Of a DNA stretch of 64,000 nucleotides, positions 50,371-59,268 are shown one piece after another (within the stretch, counting starts at the first letter, position 1; every line of letters begins with the position of its first letter). Source of the DNA: Epilithonimonas mollis (lineage in GTDB: Bacteria; Bacteroidota; Bacteroidia; Flavobacteriales; Weeksellaceae); the NCBI RefSeq assembly GCF_900142325.1, contig NZ_FRAM01000001.1:930001-994000 (forward strand). The letters run 5' to 3'. The notes under the pieces were generated by a model. That model was given only the letters and a program-made list of their open reading frames with translations. It had not been told where the DNA came from and did not search any database. A program made the position numbers and the translations under genes.

Positions 50371-50542
50371 TTTGATTTAATTCAGTGGTTATTTTCGAAC
50401 ATAGTTATTGATGTTCCGATATAAAACCGGAATAAAAACAATAGAATTATATTGATTTAAAGATTAGTTAGATATTGGAGGTTGCTTTAAAAACTTCATT
50501 TTATTTATTGAATTGCAATGTTTAAAAAAATCTGAAAAGTAA

Positions 50543-52582
50543 TTATTCAAATTTCATTTTCTGAATTCTTACGGCATTCAGAATAGCAATAAGTGAAACT
50601 CCTACATCAGCAAAAACAGCTTCCCACATGGTTGCTAAACCACCAGCTCCAAGAATAAGCACAATTGCTTTCACTACAAATGCTAGGATGATATTCTGCC
50701 AAACAATCTTTTTTGTTTTTTTACCGATATTGATTGCCATGGGAATTTTTGAAGGTTTATCATCCTGAATTACGACATCGGCTGTTTCAATAGTCGCATC
50801 ACTTCCTAATCCACCCATAGCAATTCCTACGTCACTCAATGCAACCACTGGTGCATCATTTACCCCGTCACCAACAAATGCGACGCTCTCTTTTCTTGCT
50901 TTAATCTCTTTAACTTTATTGACTTTGTCTTCTGGAAGTAAATCACCAAAAGCATTATCAATTCCTATCTCGTCCGCAACATATTTAACCACACTACTTT
51001 TATCCCCACTGAGCATAGTCACCTTAACATTAAGATTATGAAGTTTTTTGATTGTAATCCCTGCATCTTCTTTTATACTGTCTGCAATAGTAATAAGGCC
51101 AGCAAATTTTCCTTCATATGCTATTGCGATGATAGTATAAATAATTGTGGAAGGGTCAATATCATATTTAATATTGAATTTATCCATTAGCTTAAAATTA
51201 CCCACCAGCAAATCTTTTCCGTTCACAGTCGCTTTAAGACCGTGACCTGCAATTTCTTCAGTATTATCAAGATTGATAGAATTATCAATTTCTCCAACAT
51301 ACTCATGAATAGCGGTTGCGACAGGATGCGTTGACTTACTCTCCAGCGTATTTACAAGTTTAAGAATTTCATCCTGGTCAAAACCTGGTTCAATTTTAAC
51401 TTCCTGAACTTTAAAAACACCTTCAGTCATTGTTCCGGTTTTGTCCATTACAACGTTTTGTATCTCAGCAATTTTATCGAGAAAATTACTTCCTTTAAAT
51501 AAAATCCCATTTCTGCTTGCGGCACCAATCCCTCCGAAATATCCTAAAGGAATCGATATTACCAATGCACAAGGGCATGAGATCACTAAAAATACCAGCG
51601 CACGATACAACCAATCTCTAAATACATAATCATCAACAATGAAATATGGTACAACGCAGATTAAAATTGCCAATAAGACGACTATAGGTGTATATATACG
51701 AGCAAATTTTCTGATAAAAAGTTCTGTAGGGGCTTTTTGTGATGTGGCATTCTGTACCAATTCCAAAATCTTACTTAATTTACTGTCTTCGTAAGCAGTA
51801 GTGATCTTTACTTGTGCGACGCTCGTCAGATTGATCATTCCTGCTAAAACTGACTCCCCTTTGCTTTTCGTATCTGGTTTACTTTCGCCTGTTAAAGCAG
51901 CGGTGTTGAAGGATGCCGAATCACTTAGCAATTCACCGTCCAACGCTAATTTTTCACCAGGTTTCAATTGAATAATCTCTCCTATTTTAGCTTGTGCAGC
52001 TTTTATAGTTTTAGGAATATTATTCTCCAAAATTGTAACCTCATCTGGTCGCTGGTCAAGTAAAGCTTTAATATTACTCTTAGCCCTTGTAACTGCGAGA
52101 GTTTGAAAGGTCTCTCCTACAGCATAGAACAACATTACAGCAACACCTTCAGGATATTCTGCGATAACAAATGCGCCGACAGTAGCAATGGTCATCAGTA
52201 AAAATTCCGAAAAAACATCACCTTTTACGATACTTTCAATAGCTTCTTTTATAACAGGAAGGCCAACAGGAGCATAAGCAGCCACATACCATATTGTCCT
52301 AATCCATCCATCAAACCATTCAATTTTAACGTAATTATCAAATACAATTCCCGTTAATAGAAGCACAAGTGATATTACTGATGGTAAAAACATTTGAAAA
52401 ATAGTTTTATCCGTGCTTCCGTGGTCGTGTCCGTCTTCATCGCTATGATCATGATCATGCCCGTCGTTCGCTGTATGTTTCGATTTTTTCAGGAGATTAT
52501 CAGCCTTTTTATCAATCTTTTCCTCTTGTGCAGAGCAGCAGAGCTGTTTGCCCTCTGCGTCATACTTGTGAATGTGTTCCAT
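50543..52582 (-). CDS. Zn/Cd/Pb-exporting P-type ATPase (P1B-2)
   Basis: A 679-residue heavy-metal ATPase. The N-terminal 60 residues are His/Asp-rich (DGHDHDHSDEDGHDHG) with a CC pair, replacing the common HMA domain. The transmembrane metal site is SCPCALVIS, the phosphorylation site DKTGTMTEG, and the hinge AFVGDGVNDAPVVALSDVGIAMG. TM8 contains the ADVGVSL segment with the Asp typical of Zn/Cd-type pumps, whereas Cu-type pumps have Met and Ser there. It would pump Zn2+, Cd2+ or Pb2+ out of the cytoplasm. It is 43 bases after mgtC-like. Confidence 0.93.
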   Translation of the reverse strand: MEHIHKYDAEGKQLCCSAQEEKIDKKADNLLKKSKHTANDGHDHDHSDEDGHDHGSTDKTIFQMFLPSVISLVLLLTGIVFDNYVKIEWFDGWIRTIWYVAAYAPVGLPVIKEAIESIVKGDVFSEFLLMTIATVGAFVIAEYPEGVAVMLFYAVGETFQTLAVTRAKSNIKALLDQRPDEVTILENNIPKTIKAAQAKIGEIIQLKPGEKLALDGELLSDSASFNTAALTGESKPDTKSKGESVLAGMINLTSVAQVKITTAYEDSKLSKILELVQNATSQKAPTELFIRKFARIYTPIVVLLAILICVVPYFIVDDYVFRDWLYRALVFLVISCPCALVISIPLGYFGGIGAASRNGILFKGSNFLDKIAEIQNVVMDKTGTMTEGVFKVQEVKIEPGFDQDEILKLVNTLESKSTHPVATAIHEYVGEIDNSINLDNTEEIAGHGLKATVNGKDLLVGNFKLMDKFNIKYDIDPSTIIYTIIAIAYEGKFAGLITIADSIKEDAGITIKKLHNLNVKVTMLSGDKSSVVKYVADEIGIDNAFGDLLPEDKVNKVKEIKARKESVAFVGDGVNDAPVVALSDVGIAMGGLGSDATIETADVVIQDDKPSKIPMAINIGKKTKKIVWQNIILAFVVKAIVLILGAGGLATMWEAVFADVGVSLIAILNAVRIQKMKFE

Positions 52583-52625
52583 AATATTTTGATTAAATGT
52601 TTACATTTTTAAATCTTAAAGTAAG

Positions 52626-53102
52626 CTAAACGTTGTTTCCTTCATCATGATTACTTTTGTTTGAAATATTACTTTTTATTATCTTTCTAAACCATGTGAA
52701 TTTATTAAGAGATAATAATATGTAAATTAAAACGGTAGAAAATATGGCCAGTACATACATATTGAGAGCAACTGCAGAGCCGACTGCAGCCGTAGCCCAT
52801 AAGGCAGATGACGTTGTTAGCCCCATAAGACCGTTGCCTTTATCCTTAAAGCTCAAACCTGCGCCGATAAAGCCGAGTCCCGTTGCTATCGCAGCGAGCA
52901 TTCGTGCAATAGCAGATTTATCATCTGTAAGGTGAGATGCAATTGCAACAAACAGACACGAAGCCAAGGTAATTGCACCAAAAGTTCTGATTCCCGCATC
53001 TTTATGGGATGTTTCCCTCTCAAAACCTATAATACAACCTAATACTATTGACAAAAAGAGTTTAGCTGCAATAATTAACTCAAAGCGGAGATCCATATTC
53101 AT
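52626..53102 (-). CDS. MgtC/SapB-family inner-membrane protein
   Basis: A 158-residue protein. It has the MgtC core: LFLSIVLGCIIGFERE, AGIRTFGAITLASCLF and GLGFIGAGLSFKDK, together with GLTTSSALWATAAVG. Four to five membrane helices are visible. MgtC proteins help growth at low Mg2+ and affect membrane ATPase activity; short versions like this lack the regulatory C-terminal domain. Its gene follows the LTA-synthase-like gene by 5 bases and precedes the P-type ATPase, so the three are probably one transcript. Confidence 0.93.
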   Translation of the reverse strand: MNMDLRFELIIAAKLFLSIVLGCIIGFERETSHKDAGIRTFGAITLASCLFVAIASHLTDDKSAIARMLAAIATGLGFIGAGLSFKDKGNGLMGLTTSSALWATAAVGSAVALNMYVLAIFSTVLIYILLSLNKFTWFRKIIKSNISNKSNHDEGNNV

Positions 53103-53107
53103 ATCAA

Positions 53108-55081
53108 TTATTTTTTTTGATTCTGCTTCAAACCATTATTTTTATAAAGGTAATAGGCTGTTTGATAATTCGCAATTGCCCTTCTTACTATTTCCGGCTT
53201 AGGTAATACAGCAATCTGATCGTTTTTTCCTTGTATATATTTAAAAGTCTCAACTTTTTGTTGGGGTGAAAGGATGACGAGATCATCATTCTCCATATAG
53301 GCAAGTTTTTGGTAAGTCCCAACAAATATTCTGGGAATATAGTTGTCGCTAAGTACATTTTTTCCATACAGATTGCTTGTATATTTCCATCCTAAAAAGT
53401 TAAATAAAGTAGGATACAAATCAATTTGAGAACACATTTTATCGATTTTCAAAGACTGCTTGTCTTGAAGATTTACAATCATCGCGGGAATATGGTATTT
53501 TGATATATCAATTTCATTTTTCCCAGCGCTGCTGGCACAGTGGTCTGCAACAATAACAATAACAGTATTTTTATACCATGGCTTATTTTTTATCTTTTTC
53601 AGAAATGCTCCTATTGCATAATCTGTATATTTAACTGCTCCTTCTCTTCCTGAACCAGAGGGAATATCAATTTTTCCATCCGGATAGGTGAACGGTCGGT
53701 GATTTGACGTAGTCATAACAAAGTCGTAGAAGGGTTTGCCACTTTTATATTGCTGATCTGATTTTCTGATTACCTCATTGTAAAGATCCTCGTCACATAT
53801 ACCCCATGCGTTTTCGAAAGTAATATTTCTATCATCGATTGAAGTTCTTGGCGCAAGATAGTTTTCCTTTGCAAATGCATTTCTGTTTCTATCAATAATG
53901 TTATATCCGTTATTCCCAAAATACTTGTTCATATTATCAAAATATCCGTCCCCTCCATAAAAAAAACTTGTATCATAACCCTGCTGACTGAAAATTGATC
54001 CTATTGTTGTCAGCTGGTCATTATTTTTTCGTCTGACGATACTATTACCTGGTGTAGGGGGTATTGCAAGAGAAAGAGCTTCCATTCCTCGAACCGTTCT
54101 CGTACCTGTAGCATACATATTTGTAAATAAAACACTTTCTTTTGCAAGCGAATCCAATACCGGAGTTATACCCTGATTATTTCCAAAAGTTTTCATGAAA
54201 TCTGCACTGAAACTTTCCATTGTAATCATAATTACATTAGGTCTTTGTACAGTTGCTGTGGTGGGTTTAATTTTTCTTTCGATTGAGAAACTGTTCTGCA
54301 GAAATATAGAACTGCTGTCTTTCAAATCATTTTTAATAATCTTAAAAGCATCCTTATTATCCATAAGTTGATAAAAATGATCGTAATTAATTTCATTATT
54401 ATTATAAGCAGAAAAGAATGAATAGATTCCTGATTTTGACAATTCATTTTGATAGCGGTTGGTACTCAAATCCGCAAAATTGTTTTCGACTAAGAAAGCA
54501 TAAACAAGAGTTGCTACAAAAATTCCAACCGTTATTTTCAGCCTTGAAAAAAATCTGGTAGTGCCTTTGAAAGTATCAAAAAAATATTTTTTTCGGATAC
54601 AGAAAAAAATTACAAAAAATGTGAGAATTATCATCACTGCAATTAATATTGGCAGGGGATAAGACTCATTGATATTATTAATTACTTCGTAAGTGTAAAT
54701 AAGATAGTCTACAGCGATAAAATTAAACCGGCTTTCAAATTCCTGCCAAAAAGTTATTTCAGCAAAAAAGGAAAAAAACAGAATCAATACAACAAGAGAA
54801 AAAGAAAAGTAGGTAATGATTTTATTTAATCTAGAATCTACCAATCGTTGGGGCAAAATCAACAAATAAAGGCTATATGGAAATATGAAAAACAAACCTA
54901 CCCCTATGTCATATATAAGTCCTAATAAAAATACTCTAATAAAAGCTACTGCAGAAAACTCAGCCTTAGGAAATGAGGACAATACAAATCCCAGCCTTAG
55001 TAAAAAAGACATTATGATAAATAATAGAAAAAATCTGGCAAGCAATGCATAGCTGCTCTTAAAAAGACTTTTAGGTTTCAT
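53108..55081 (-). CDS. LTA-synthase-like phosphoglycerol/phosphoethanolamine transferase
   Basis: A 657-residue protein of the alkaline-phosphatase superfamily. About five N-terminal helices (to residue 200) precede a periplasmic catalytic domain. Metal and nucleophile residues are visible: ITMESFSADFMKTFG (Glu), MYATGTRTVRGMEAL (Thr nucleophile), TSNHRPFTYP and IVADHCASSAG (Asp, His). In Gram-positives such enzymes build lipoteichoic acid; in Bacteroidota the family probably transfers head groups onto envelope lipids or glycans, which is inference. It overlaps a degenerate reading frame upstream by ATGA. Confidence 0.88.
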   Translation of the reverse strand: MKPKSLFKSSYALLARFFLLFIIMSFLLRLGFVLSSFPKAEFSAVAFIRVFLLGLIYDIGVGLFFIFPYSLYLLILPQRLVDSRLNKIITYFSFSLVVLILFFSFFAEITFWQEFESRFNFIAVDYLIYTYEVINNINESYPLPILIAVMIILTFFVIFFCIRKKYFFDTFKGTTRFFSRLKITVGIFVATLVYAFLVENNFADLSTNRYQNELSKSGIYSFFSAYNNNEINYDHFYQLMDNKDAFKIIKNDLKDSSSIFLQNSFSIERKIKPTTATVQRPNVIMITMESFSADFMKTFGNNQGITPVLDSLAKESVLFTNMYATGTRTVRGMEALSLAIPPTPGNSIVRRKNNDQLTTIGSIFSQQGYDTSFFYGGDGYFDNMNKYFGNNGYNIIDRNRNAFAKENYLAPRTSIDDRNITFENAWGICDEDLYNEVIRKSDQQYKSGKPFYDFVMTTSNHRPFTYPDGKIDIPSGSGREGAVKYTDYAIGAFLKKIKNKPWYKNTVIVIVADHCASSAGKNEIDISKYHIPAMIVNLQDKQSLKIDKMCSQIDLYPTLFNFLGWKYTSNLYGKNVLSDNYIPRIFVGTYQKLAYMENDDLVILSPQQKVETFKYIQGKNDQIAVLPKPEIVRRAIANYQTAYYLYKNNGLKQNQKK

Positions 55082-55094
55082 ACCGAGAATAGAT

Positions 55095-55209
55095 TTATTT
55101 TAAAGTTAAATGTGGATAGCGATCCCATGAACCGCCAAGGAAGCTTCCTGAAGTGATTGATAATACGTGGGCCAGAGCCAATAATTATGACATCAAATCT
55201 GTTTTCCAT
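55095..55209 (-). pseudogene. Remnant of a FAD-dependent oxidoreductase with internal deletion
   Basis: The minus strand opens with MENRFDVIIIGSGP, an FAD-binding Rossmann motif. After about 14 codons the frame becomes meaningless, while the +1 frame reads HVLSITSGSFLGGSWDRYPHLTLK and then a stop, which looks like a natural protein end. The pieces are what one would see if nearly all of a large oxidoreductase gene had been deleted with a frame change. The exact family is not clear; the N-terminus fits several flavin oxidoreductases. Confidence 0.55.
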
Positions 55210-55244
55210 ATTCCAATATTTTTGATTATTAATATTGTAAATCT

Positions 55245-56138
55245 TTAAAGATGTGCTTCGCCTTCTTTGTGTCCTTCTGTTTCAATTTGAAAAGTAGTAT
55301 GTGAAATTTTAAAATCAGTAGTAGCTTTTTCTGTAAGTGTTTTTAGTAGAATATTCATATCCTCACTACGCTCAGCAATGACATGTGAGCTCATTGCATT
55401 AAATCCTGAAGTAAGAGACCAAACATGCAGGTCATGTATTTTTTTGACTCCATTTATGGATTCAAGGGATTTCCGTAAATCTTCTATGTTAACATCATTT
55501 GGTGTACCTTCTAAGAGAACATTTATAGCCTCCTTCAACAGTTTCCAAGTCCTTGGAAATATTAAAAGACCTATTGCAGCAGAAATTAATGGATCAGCAT
55601 AATACCAACCTGTTGTTAACATTATTATTCCTGCAATCATTACTCCTATCGATGTTAATCCATCGGAAAGAACTTCAAAATAAGCGCCCTTCATATTTAG
55701 ACTCTCGGAAGAATCTTTACGGATAATTATGATCCCTATGATATTTACCACTAAACCAATCCCAGCTACAATCAACATAGGAGTACTTTGTACCTCTGGA
55801 GGATTATTAAATCTCTGATATGCTTCAAACAAAACATATATAGAAATACCTAATAAAACAACCGCATTAATAACGGCAGCCAATATTTCTGTTCTATAGT
55901 AACCAAAAGTTTTCTGAGAAGTTGCTTTTCTTTCACCTATCTTGATAGCAACGAATGCTAAAAATAGCCCTACCACATCTGTCAACATGTGTGCTGCGTC
56001 AGCTAACAACGCGAGACTCTTTGTTGTAATACCTCCTATTACCTCTGCAATCATATATGTGCCACTTAAGCACAGTACAATCAATAGATTTTTTTTGTGC
56101 TTTGATGAGGCTGAAAGATTTTTATTATCGTTATTCAT
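55245..56138 (-). CDS. Cation diffusion facilitator (CzcD/ZitB-like)
   Basis: A 297-residue inner-membrane protein with six helices. The metal-binding helices contain LALLADAAHMLTDVVGL (His and Asp) and EVLSDGLTSIGVM (Asp), the site that selects Zn2+ in this family. A cytoplasmic C-terminal domain holds DLHVWSLTSGFNAMSSHVIA and ends with a His-containing tail (EGHKEGEAHL). It exchanges H+ for Zn2+, Cd2+ or Co2+, exporting metal from the cytoplasm to the periplasm, where the CzcA pump at 59269-63633 can take it further. It belongs to the minus-strand metal cluster. Confidence 0.94.
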   Translation of the reverse strand: MNNDNKNLSASSKHKKNLLIVLCLSGTYMIAEVIGGITTKSLALLADAAHMLTDVVGLFLAFVAIKIGERKATSQKTFGYYRTEILAAVINAVVLLGISIYVLFEAYQRFNNPPEVQSTPMLIVAGIGLVVNIIGIIIIRKDSSESLNMKGAYFEVLSDGLTSIGVMIAGIIMLTTGWYYADPLISAAIGLLIFPRTWKLLKEAINVLLEGTPNDVNIEDLRKSLESINGVKKIHDLHVWSLTSGFNAMSSHVIAERSEDMNILLKTLTEKATTDFKISHTTFQIETEGHKEGEAHL

Positions 56139-56166
56139 AATTTCTAGATGTTATCTTATATCCAAA

Positions 56167-57045
56167 CTACATTTCAAAATAGGAATCATTCTCTTTTTTA
56201 GCGGGAATATTTTTCTCACCAATCATTTGAAGTAGGTTGATTTCAATCGTCTGAGCCAAAGCTGTCATTGGTGTATCAACAGGAGTATTCTCAAAAGGAT
56301 CCTGCATGATAATAGCTGTTTTCTCTATCGTAATAAATATAATAGGGACAATAATAGTAGTGACTATTTCGACAGTCAACTGAGAATCTTCCAAACCAAA
56401 AGGCAATAAAAAAGCAAAAACATAAATCAATGTATGCAGCAGGATACTGTAAGCTCTTGGAAATACTGTATTTTTCAATCGCTCGCATTTTCCCATGCTG
56501 TCGCATAATCTCATAAGAACCTCATTTAACTGAACTTCTTTAAAATCAGAAATATGACCTTCCGCAGCAATTTTTCTAATCTGTTCGGAATGCTTATCCA
56601 AAATTGCATTAGGAATATTTGTTCCTGTAATGTTATGGGACTGCAGATAATTCTTCACTTTATCTGAAAATACCTGTTTTCTCAATGCTTCACCCAAGGC
56701 ATACACCCACACAATCTGTCTTTCTGCAACTAGCCTGCTCTCCTCGGGTAGTTCAGGAACAAACTGTCTTACTAATCTTATAAAAGATCTTGAATCATTG
56801 ACGATAGCGCCCCATACGGTTCTTGCCTCCCACCATCTTTCATATGACTGTGCTGTTCTGAATGCCAGAAGTAATGACACTGCCGTTCCCAGCAATGCGG
56901 GGATACTTAATGGAATAGATATTTTTTTAAATAGAGATATATCATCCAAAAAACCTATAAAAAAAGCAAAAAATACAATCAATATGATCTGGTACTTAAT
57001 CTGACGGACAAAATATCCTATCGAAATTCTTTTGTTGAGTAACAT
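56167..57045 (-). CDS. Bestrophin-family channel
   Basis: A 292-residue membrane protein with the bestrophin/UPF0187 signature RTAQSYERWWEARTVWGAIVNDSRSFIRLV (residues about 63-92) and the ending PFENTPVDTPMTALAQTIEINLLQMIGE. There are two pairs of hydrophobic helices. Bacterial homologues are pentameric ion channels, some of them selective for cations. Why it sits among metal genes is not known; it may balance charge. It shares transcription direction with its neighbours and lies 28 bases from the CDF gene. Confidence 0.93.
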   Translation of the reverse strand: MLLNKRISIGYFVRQIKYQIILIVFFAFFIGFLDDISLFKKISIPLSIPALLGTAVSLLLAFRTAQSYERWWEARTVWGAIVNDSRSFIRLVRQFVPELPEESRLVAERQIVWVYALGEALRKQVFSDKVKNYLQSHNITGTNIPNAILDKHSEQIRKIAAEGHISDFKEVQLNEVLMRLCDSMGKCERLKNTVFPRAYSILLHTLIYVFAFLLPFGLEDSQLTVEIVTTIIVPIIFITIEKTAIIMQDPFENTPVDTPMTALAQTIEINLLQMIGEKNIPAKKENDSYFEM

Positions 57046-57076
57046 CGCTTTTTTGTATTTGATATTTATATTTTTT

Positions 57077-57823
57077 CTACTTGTTAATTTCTAGGGAGAA
57101 CCCTTTATTTCTTTTTATTATTTTCAAAACAACATATAACAGCATAGTCACTATGCAACCTATAATAAAAACATTATTGAAATGAAGATGGTTATTCATA
57201 ACTTCTGCCGAAATATCAAATACAGTAAAAATCAGAAAGATGGCAAAAAGTCCGTTTTTTTCTTTAAGCAAAACTTTTCTGATACTGAACCTCAGCTGAT
57301 TACTTTTGAACAATGAAAAATTAGGTATAAACGGAGGTACTCTTTCAGTCCACCTGATATAATAATCCCCAAATTTTCTTTCAAGAAATTGCTCCTCAGC
57401 AAATATGATTCTTTCATAATAGATCCAATAAAAAAGGACGAATGAAACTATAAACCATATGCTTTCAGTCAACAGAGCTAAACCAAGCCACATAAAGAAA
57501 TTTCCGAGATACAGTGGATTTCTGACAATACTGTAAATTCCTGTCGTATTTAATTCATCAGCTACCTGACCCGCTTTTGTGTTTCTGCCTGATGTATTTT
57601 TTGGAGTAAAGCCAACTGTGTAAATCCTTATGCTTAATCCGAAAATACTTATAAGGAGGCAAAACAATTCATAATAAACATTACATTCAGAGATACTTCT
57701 GTTCCAATTGGTCTCAATAAAAACTGCTAAACCAATGAAAAGAATGATGAGCGGTAAAAAACTTCTGTATCTGAATAGCCAGTTACCTTGTTTTTCAAGT
57801 TCTTGTTTTAAGGCCATAATCAT
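57077..57823 (-). CDS. Isoprenylcysteine carboxyl-methyltransferase-like membrane protein
   Basis: A 248-residue protein with several membrane helices and the ICMT/PEMT methyltransferase core GIYSIVRNPLYLGNFFMWLG (residues about 94-113), then YYERIIFAEEQFLERKFGDYYIRWTERVPPFIP, whose ERxL...GxxYxxYxxRVPxFxP pattern is the S-adenosylmethionine-binding end of the family. Relatives of this group accompany Czc metal-resistance genes in other bacteria, where they carry the label 'methyltransferase family protein'. The true substrate is unknown. Start: ATG at 57823 or 57817. Confidence 0.85.
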   Translation of the reverse strand: MIMALKQELEKQGNWLFRYRSFLPLIILFIGLAVFIETNWNRSISECNVYYELFCLLISIFGLSIRIYTVGFTPKNTSGRNTKAGQVADELNTTGIYSIVRNPLYLGNFFMWLGLALLTESIWFIVSFVLFYWIYYERIIFAEEQFLERKFGDYYIRWTERVPPFIPNFSLFKSNQLRFSIRKVLLKEKNGLFAIFLIFTVFDISAEVMNNHLHFNNVFIIGCIVTMLLYVVLKIIKRNKGFSLEINK

Positions 57824-57835
57824 TAAATTTTAAAT

Positions 57836-57869
57836 AAGAGTGAAACACCTTAAGGTTAATTTCACTCTT
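57836..57869 (-). terminator. Hairpin between the Czc genes and the methyltransferase gene
   Basis: AAGAGTGAAA (57836-57845) pairs with TTTCACTCTT (57860-57869). It directly follows the czcB-like stop on the minus strand; a partial T tract is present. Confidence 0.55.
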
Positions 57870-57877
57870 TTAGTTTA

Positions 57878-59197
57878 CTAATGTCCGTGATCTCCGGCAT
57901 TTGATAATTTAGCATTCACGAAAAAAGCTCCTTTCACTACAATTTTTGAATCTTTTGGTATTTCAACGACAGGAGTAATAGCAGTATATCCCATTTCAGA
58001 TGAGCCTTTGGCTACTTCCACTTTCTCAAAATTCATTTTCTTTCCCTGCTCCTTTGCATGATTACCAGCTTCCTGTTCATTTTTGTGACCGTGTTCAGCT
58101 TCTCCTTCATCATGTCCATGTCCATGATCATCATCTGCCTTCTCTAGAGCTTCATGCTCCTCAGCTTTTTTGTCTGTCTGTACAAATACATAGAACTTAC
58201 CGTCAGCCTCTACAATTGCCTCATCGGGAACTGCAGGCGTTGTCGCACTCTCAAGATTAATTACACCTGTGATATTCATTCCGTCGATCAACCCCACTTT
58301 ATTTCCTGTAACATTGGCATGAACAGAAATGGTCTTGCTTTCATTTTCAAAAGAAGAACCGATACTGTAAACCGTTGCATTATAAAATATTTCAGGATTA
58401 TTGGTTAATTTAAACTGTACTTTCTGACCTACTTTCATTTTAGGTAAGTCTCTTTCAAATACCTGAAGATCCAAGTGAATTGAACTGTTATCTATCATTT
58501 CCAAAACCGGTGATGAAACATCTACATAACTTCCTATTTGTGCATTGATATTACTAATTACACCACTGATAGGAGCAGTAATAACCAATCCTGAACGGAG
58601 ATTTCCATTGTTGACTCTTCCTGGGCTTATGCCCATCAGCTGAAGTTGTCTCTGTAAAGATGCTCTTTGTGTTCTCAGACTCTTCAGTTCGGCATCAGAA
58701 CTCTGTAGATTCTTTTTGGCTCCTGCATCATTGTCAAATAGCTCTTTCTGCCTTCTGAATTCCTGCTCTGCAAAAGATATTCGACTGTTTACGGTTAAAT
58801 ATTGCTCCTGCAGCTGAATGTATTCTGGATTACTGATGCTTGCCAACACCTGCCCTTTTCTTACATAATCACCAATCTGAAAATTAATGGTCTTAATAAC
58901 ACCTCCATATAAAGAGGTCACTGTAGCTTTTTTATCATTAGGAACCCTCAACAATCCGTTGGCTTTTATGGTTGACGTTAGGTCTTTCATTTCAACTTGT
59001 CCCAGTAAGACTCCTACAGATTTCATTTGTTCTTCTGTAAGTTCAGCAATAGTTTTCGGTCCTTCTTCGTGAGCACCCTCTTCAGCTTGTTCTGTTTTGG
59101 GTTTTTCTGTTGTTGCTTCCGCTGTATCTTTCTTTCCGCAACTAACAGCAAAAAGTGAAATTAAAGCTAGAGATACAATACTATATTTGATTTTCAT
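57878..59197 (-). CDS. CzcB-like periplasmic adaptor lipoprotein
   Basis: A 439-residue membrane-fusion protein of an RND metal efflux system. The lipoprotein signal ends in LFAVSCGKKD. The barrel-sandwich and hairpin domains are seen as SLYGGVIKTINFQIGDYVRKGQVLASIS and VITAPISGVISNINAQIGSYV. A His/Asp/Glu-rich insert (DDDHGHGHDEGEAEHGH) near residue 350 suggests Zn or Co binding. The C-terminus (KVEVAKGSSEMGYTAI) is the membrane-proximal domain. It links the inner-membrane pump to the outer-membrane channel; the pump is the gene directly upstream. Confidence 0.93.
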   Translation of the reverse strand: MKIKYSIVSLALISLFAVSCGKKDTAEATTEKPKTEQAEEGAHEEGPKTIAELTEEQMKSVGVLLGQVEMKDLTSTIKANGLLRVPNDKKATVTSLYGGVIKTINFQIGDYVRKGQVLASISNPEYIQLQEQYLTVNSRISFAEQEFRRQKELFDNDAGAKKNLQSSDAELKSLRTQRASLQRQLQLMGISPGRVNNGNLRSGLVITAPISGVISNINAQIGSYVDVSSPVLEMIDNSSIHLDLQVFERDLPKMKVGQKVQFKLTNNPEIFYNATVYSIGSSFENESKTISVHANVTGNKVGLIDGMNITGVINLESATTPAVPDEAIVEADGKFYVFVQTDKKAEEHEALEKADDDHGHGHDEGEAEHGHKNEQEAGNHAKEQGKKMNFEKVEVAKGSSEMGYTAITPVVEIPKDSKIVVKGAFFVNAKLSNAGDHGH

Positions 59198-59268
59198 CTT
59201 TATAAATTTATTTGTCAGATGAAGTACCTGTAATACTGATTAATTAATAGCATTACAGGCATTTCATT

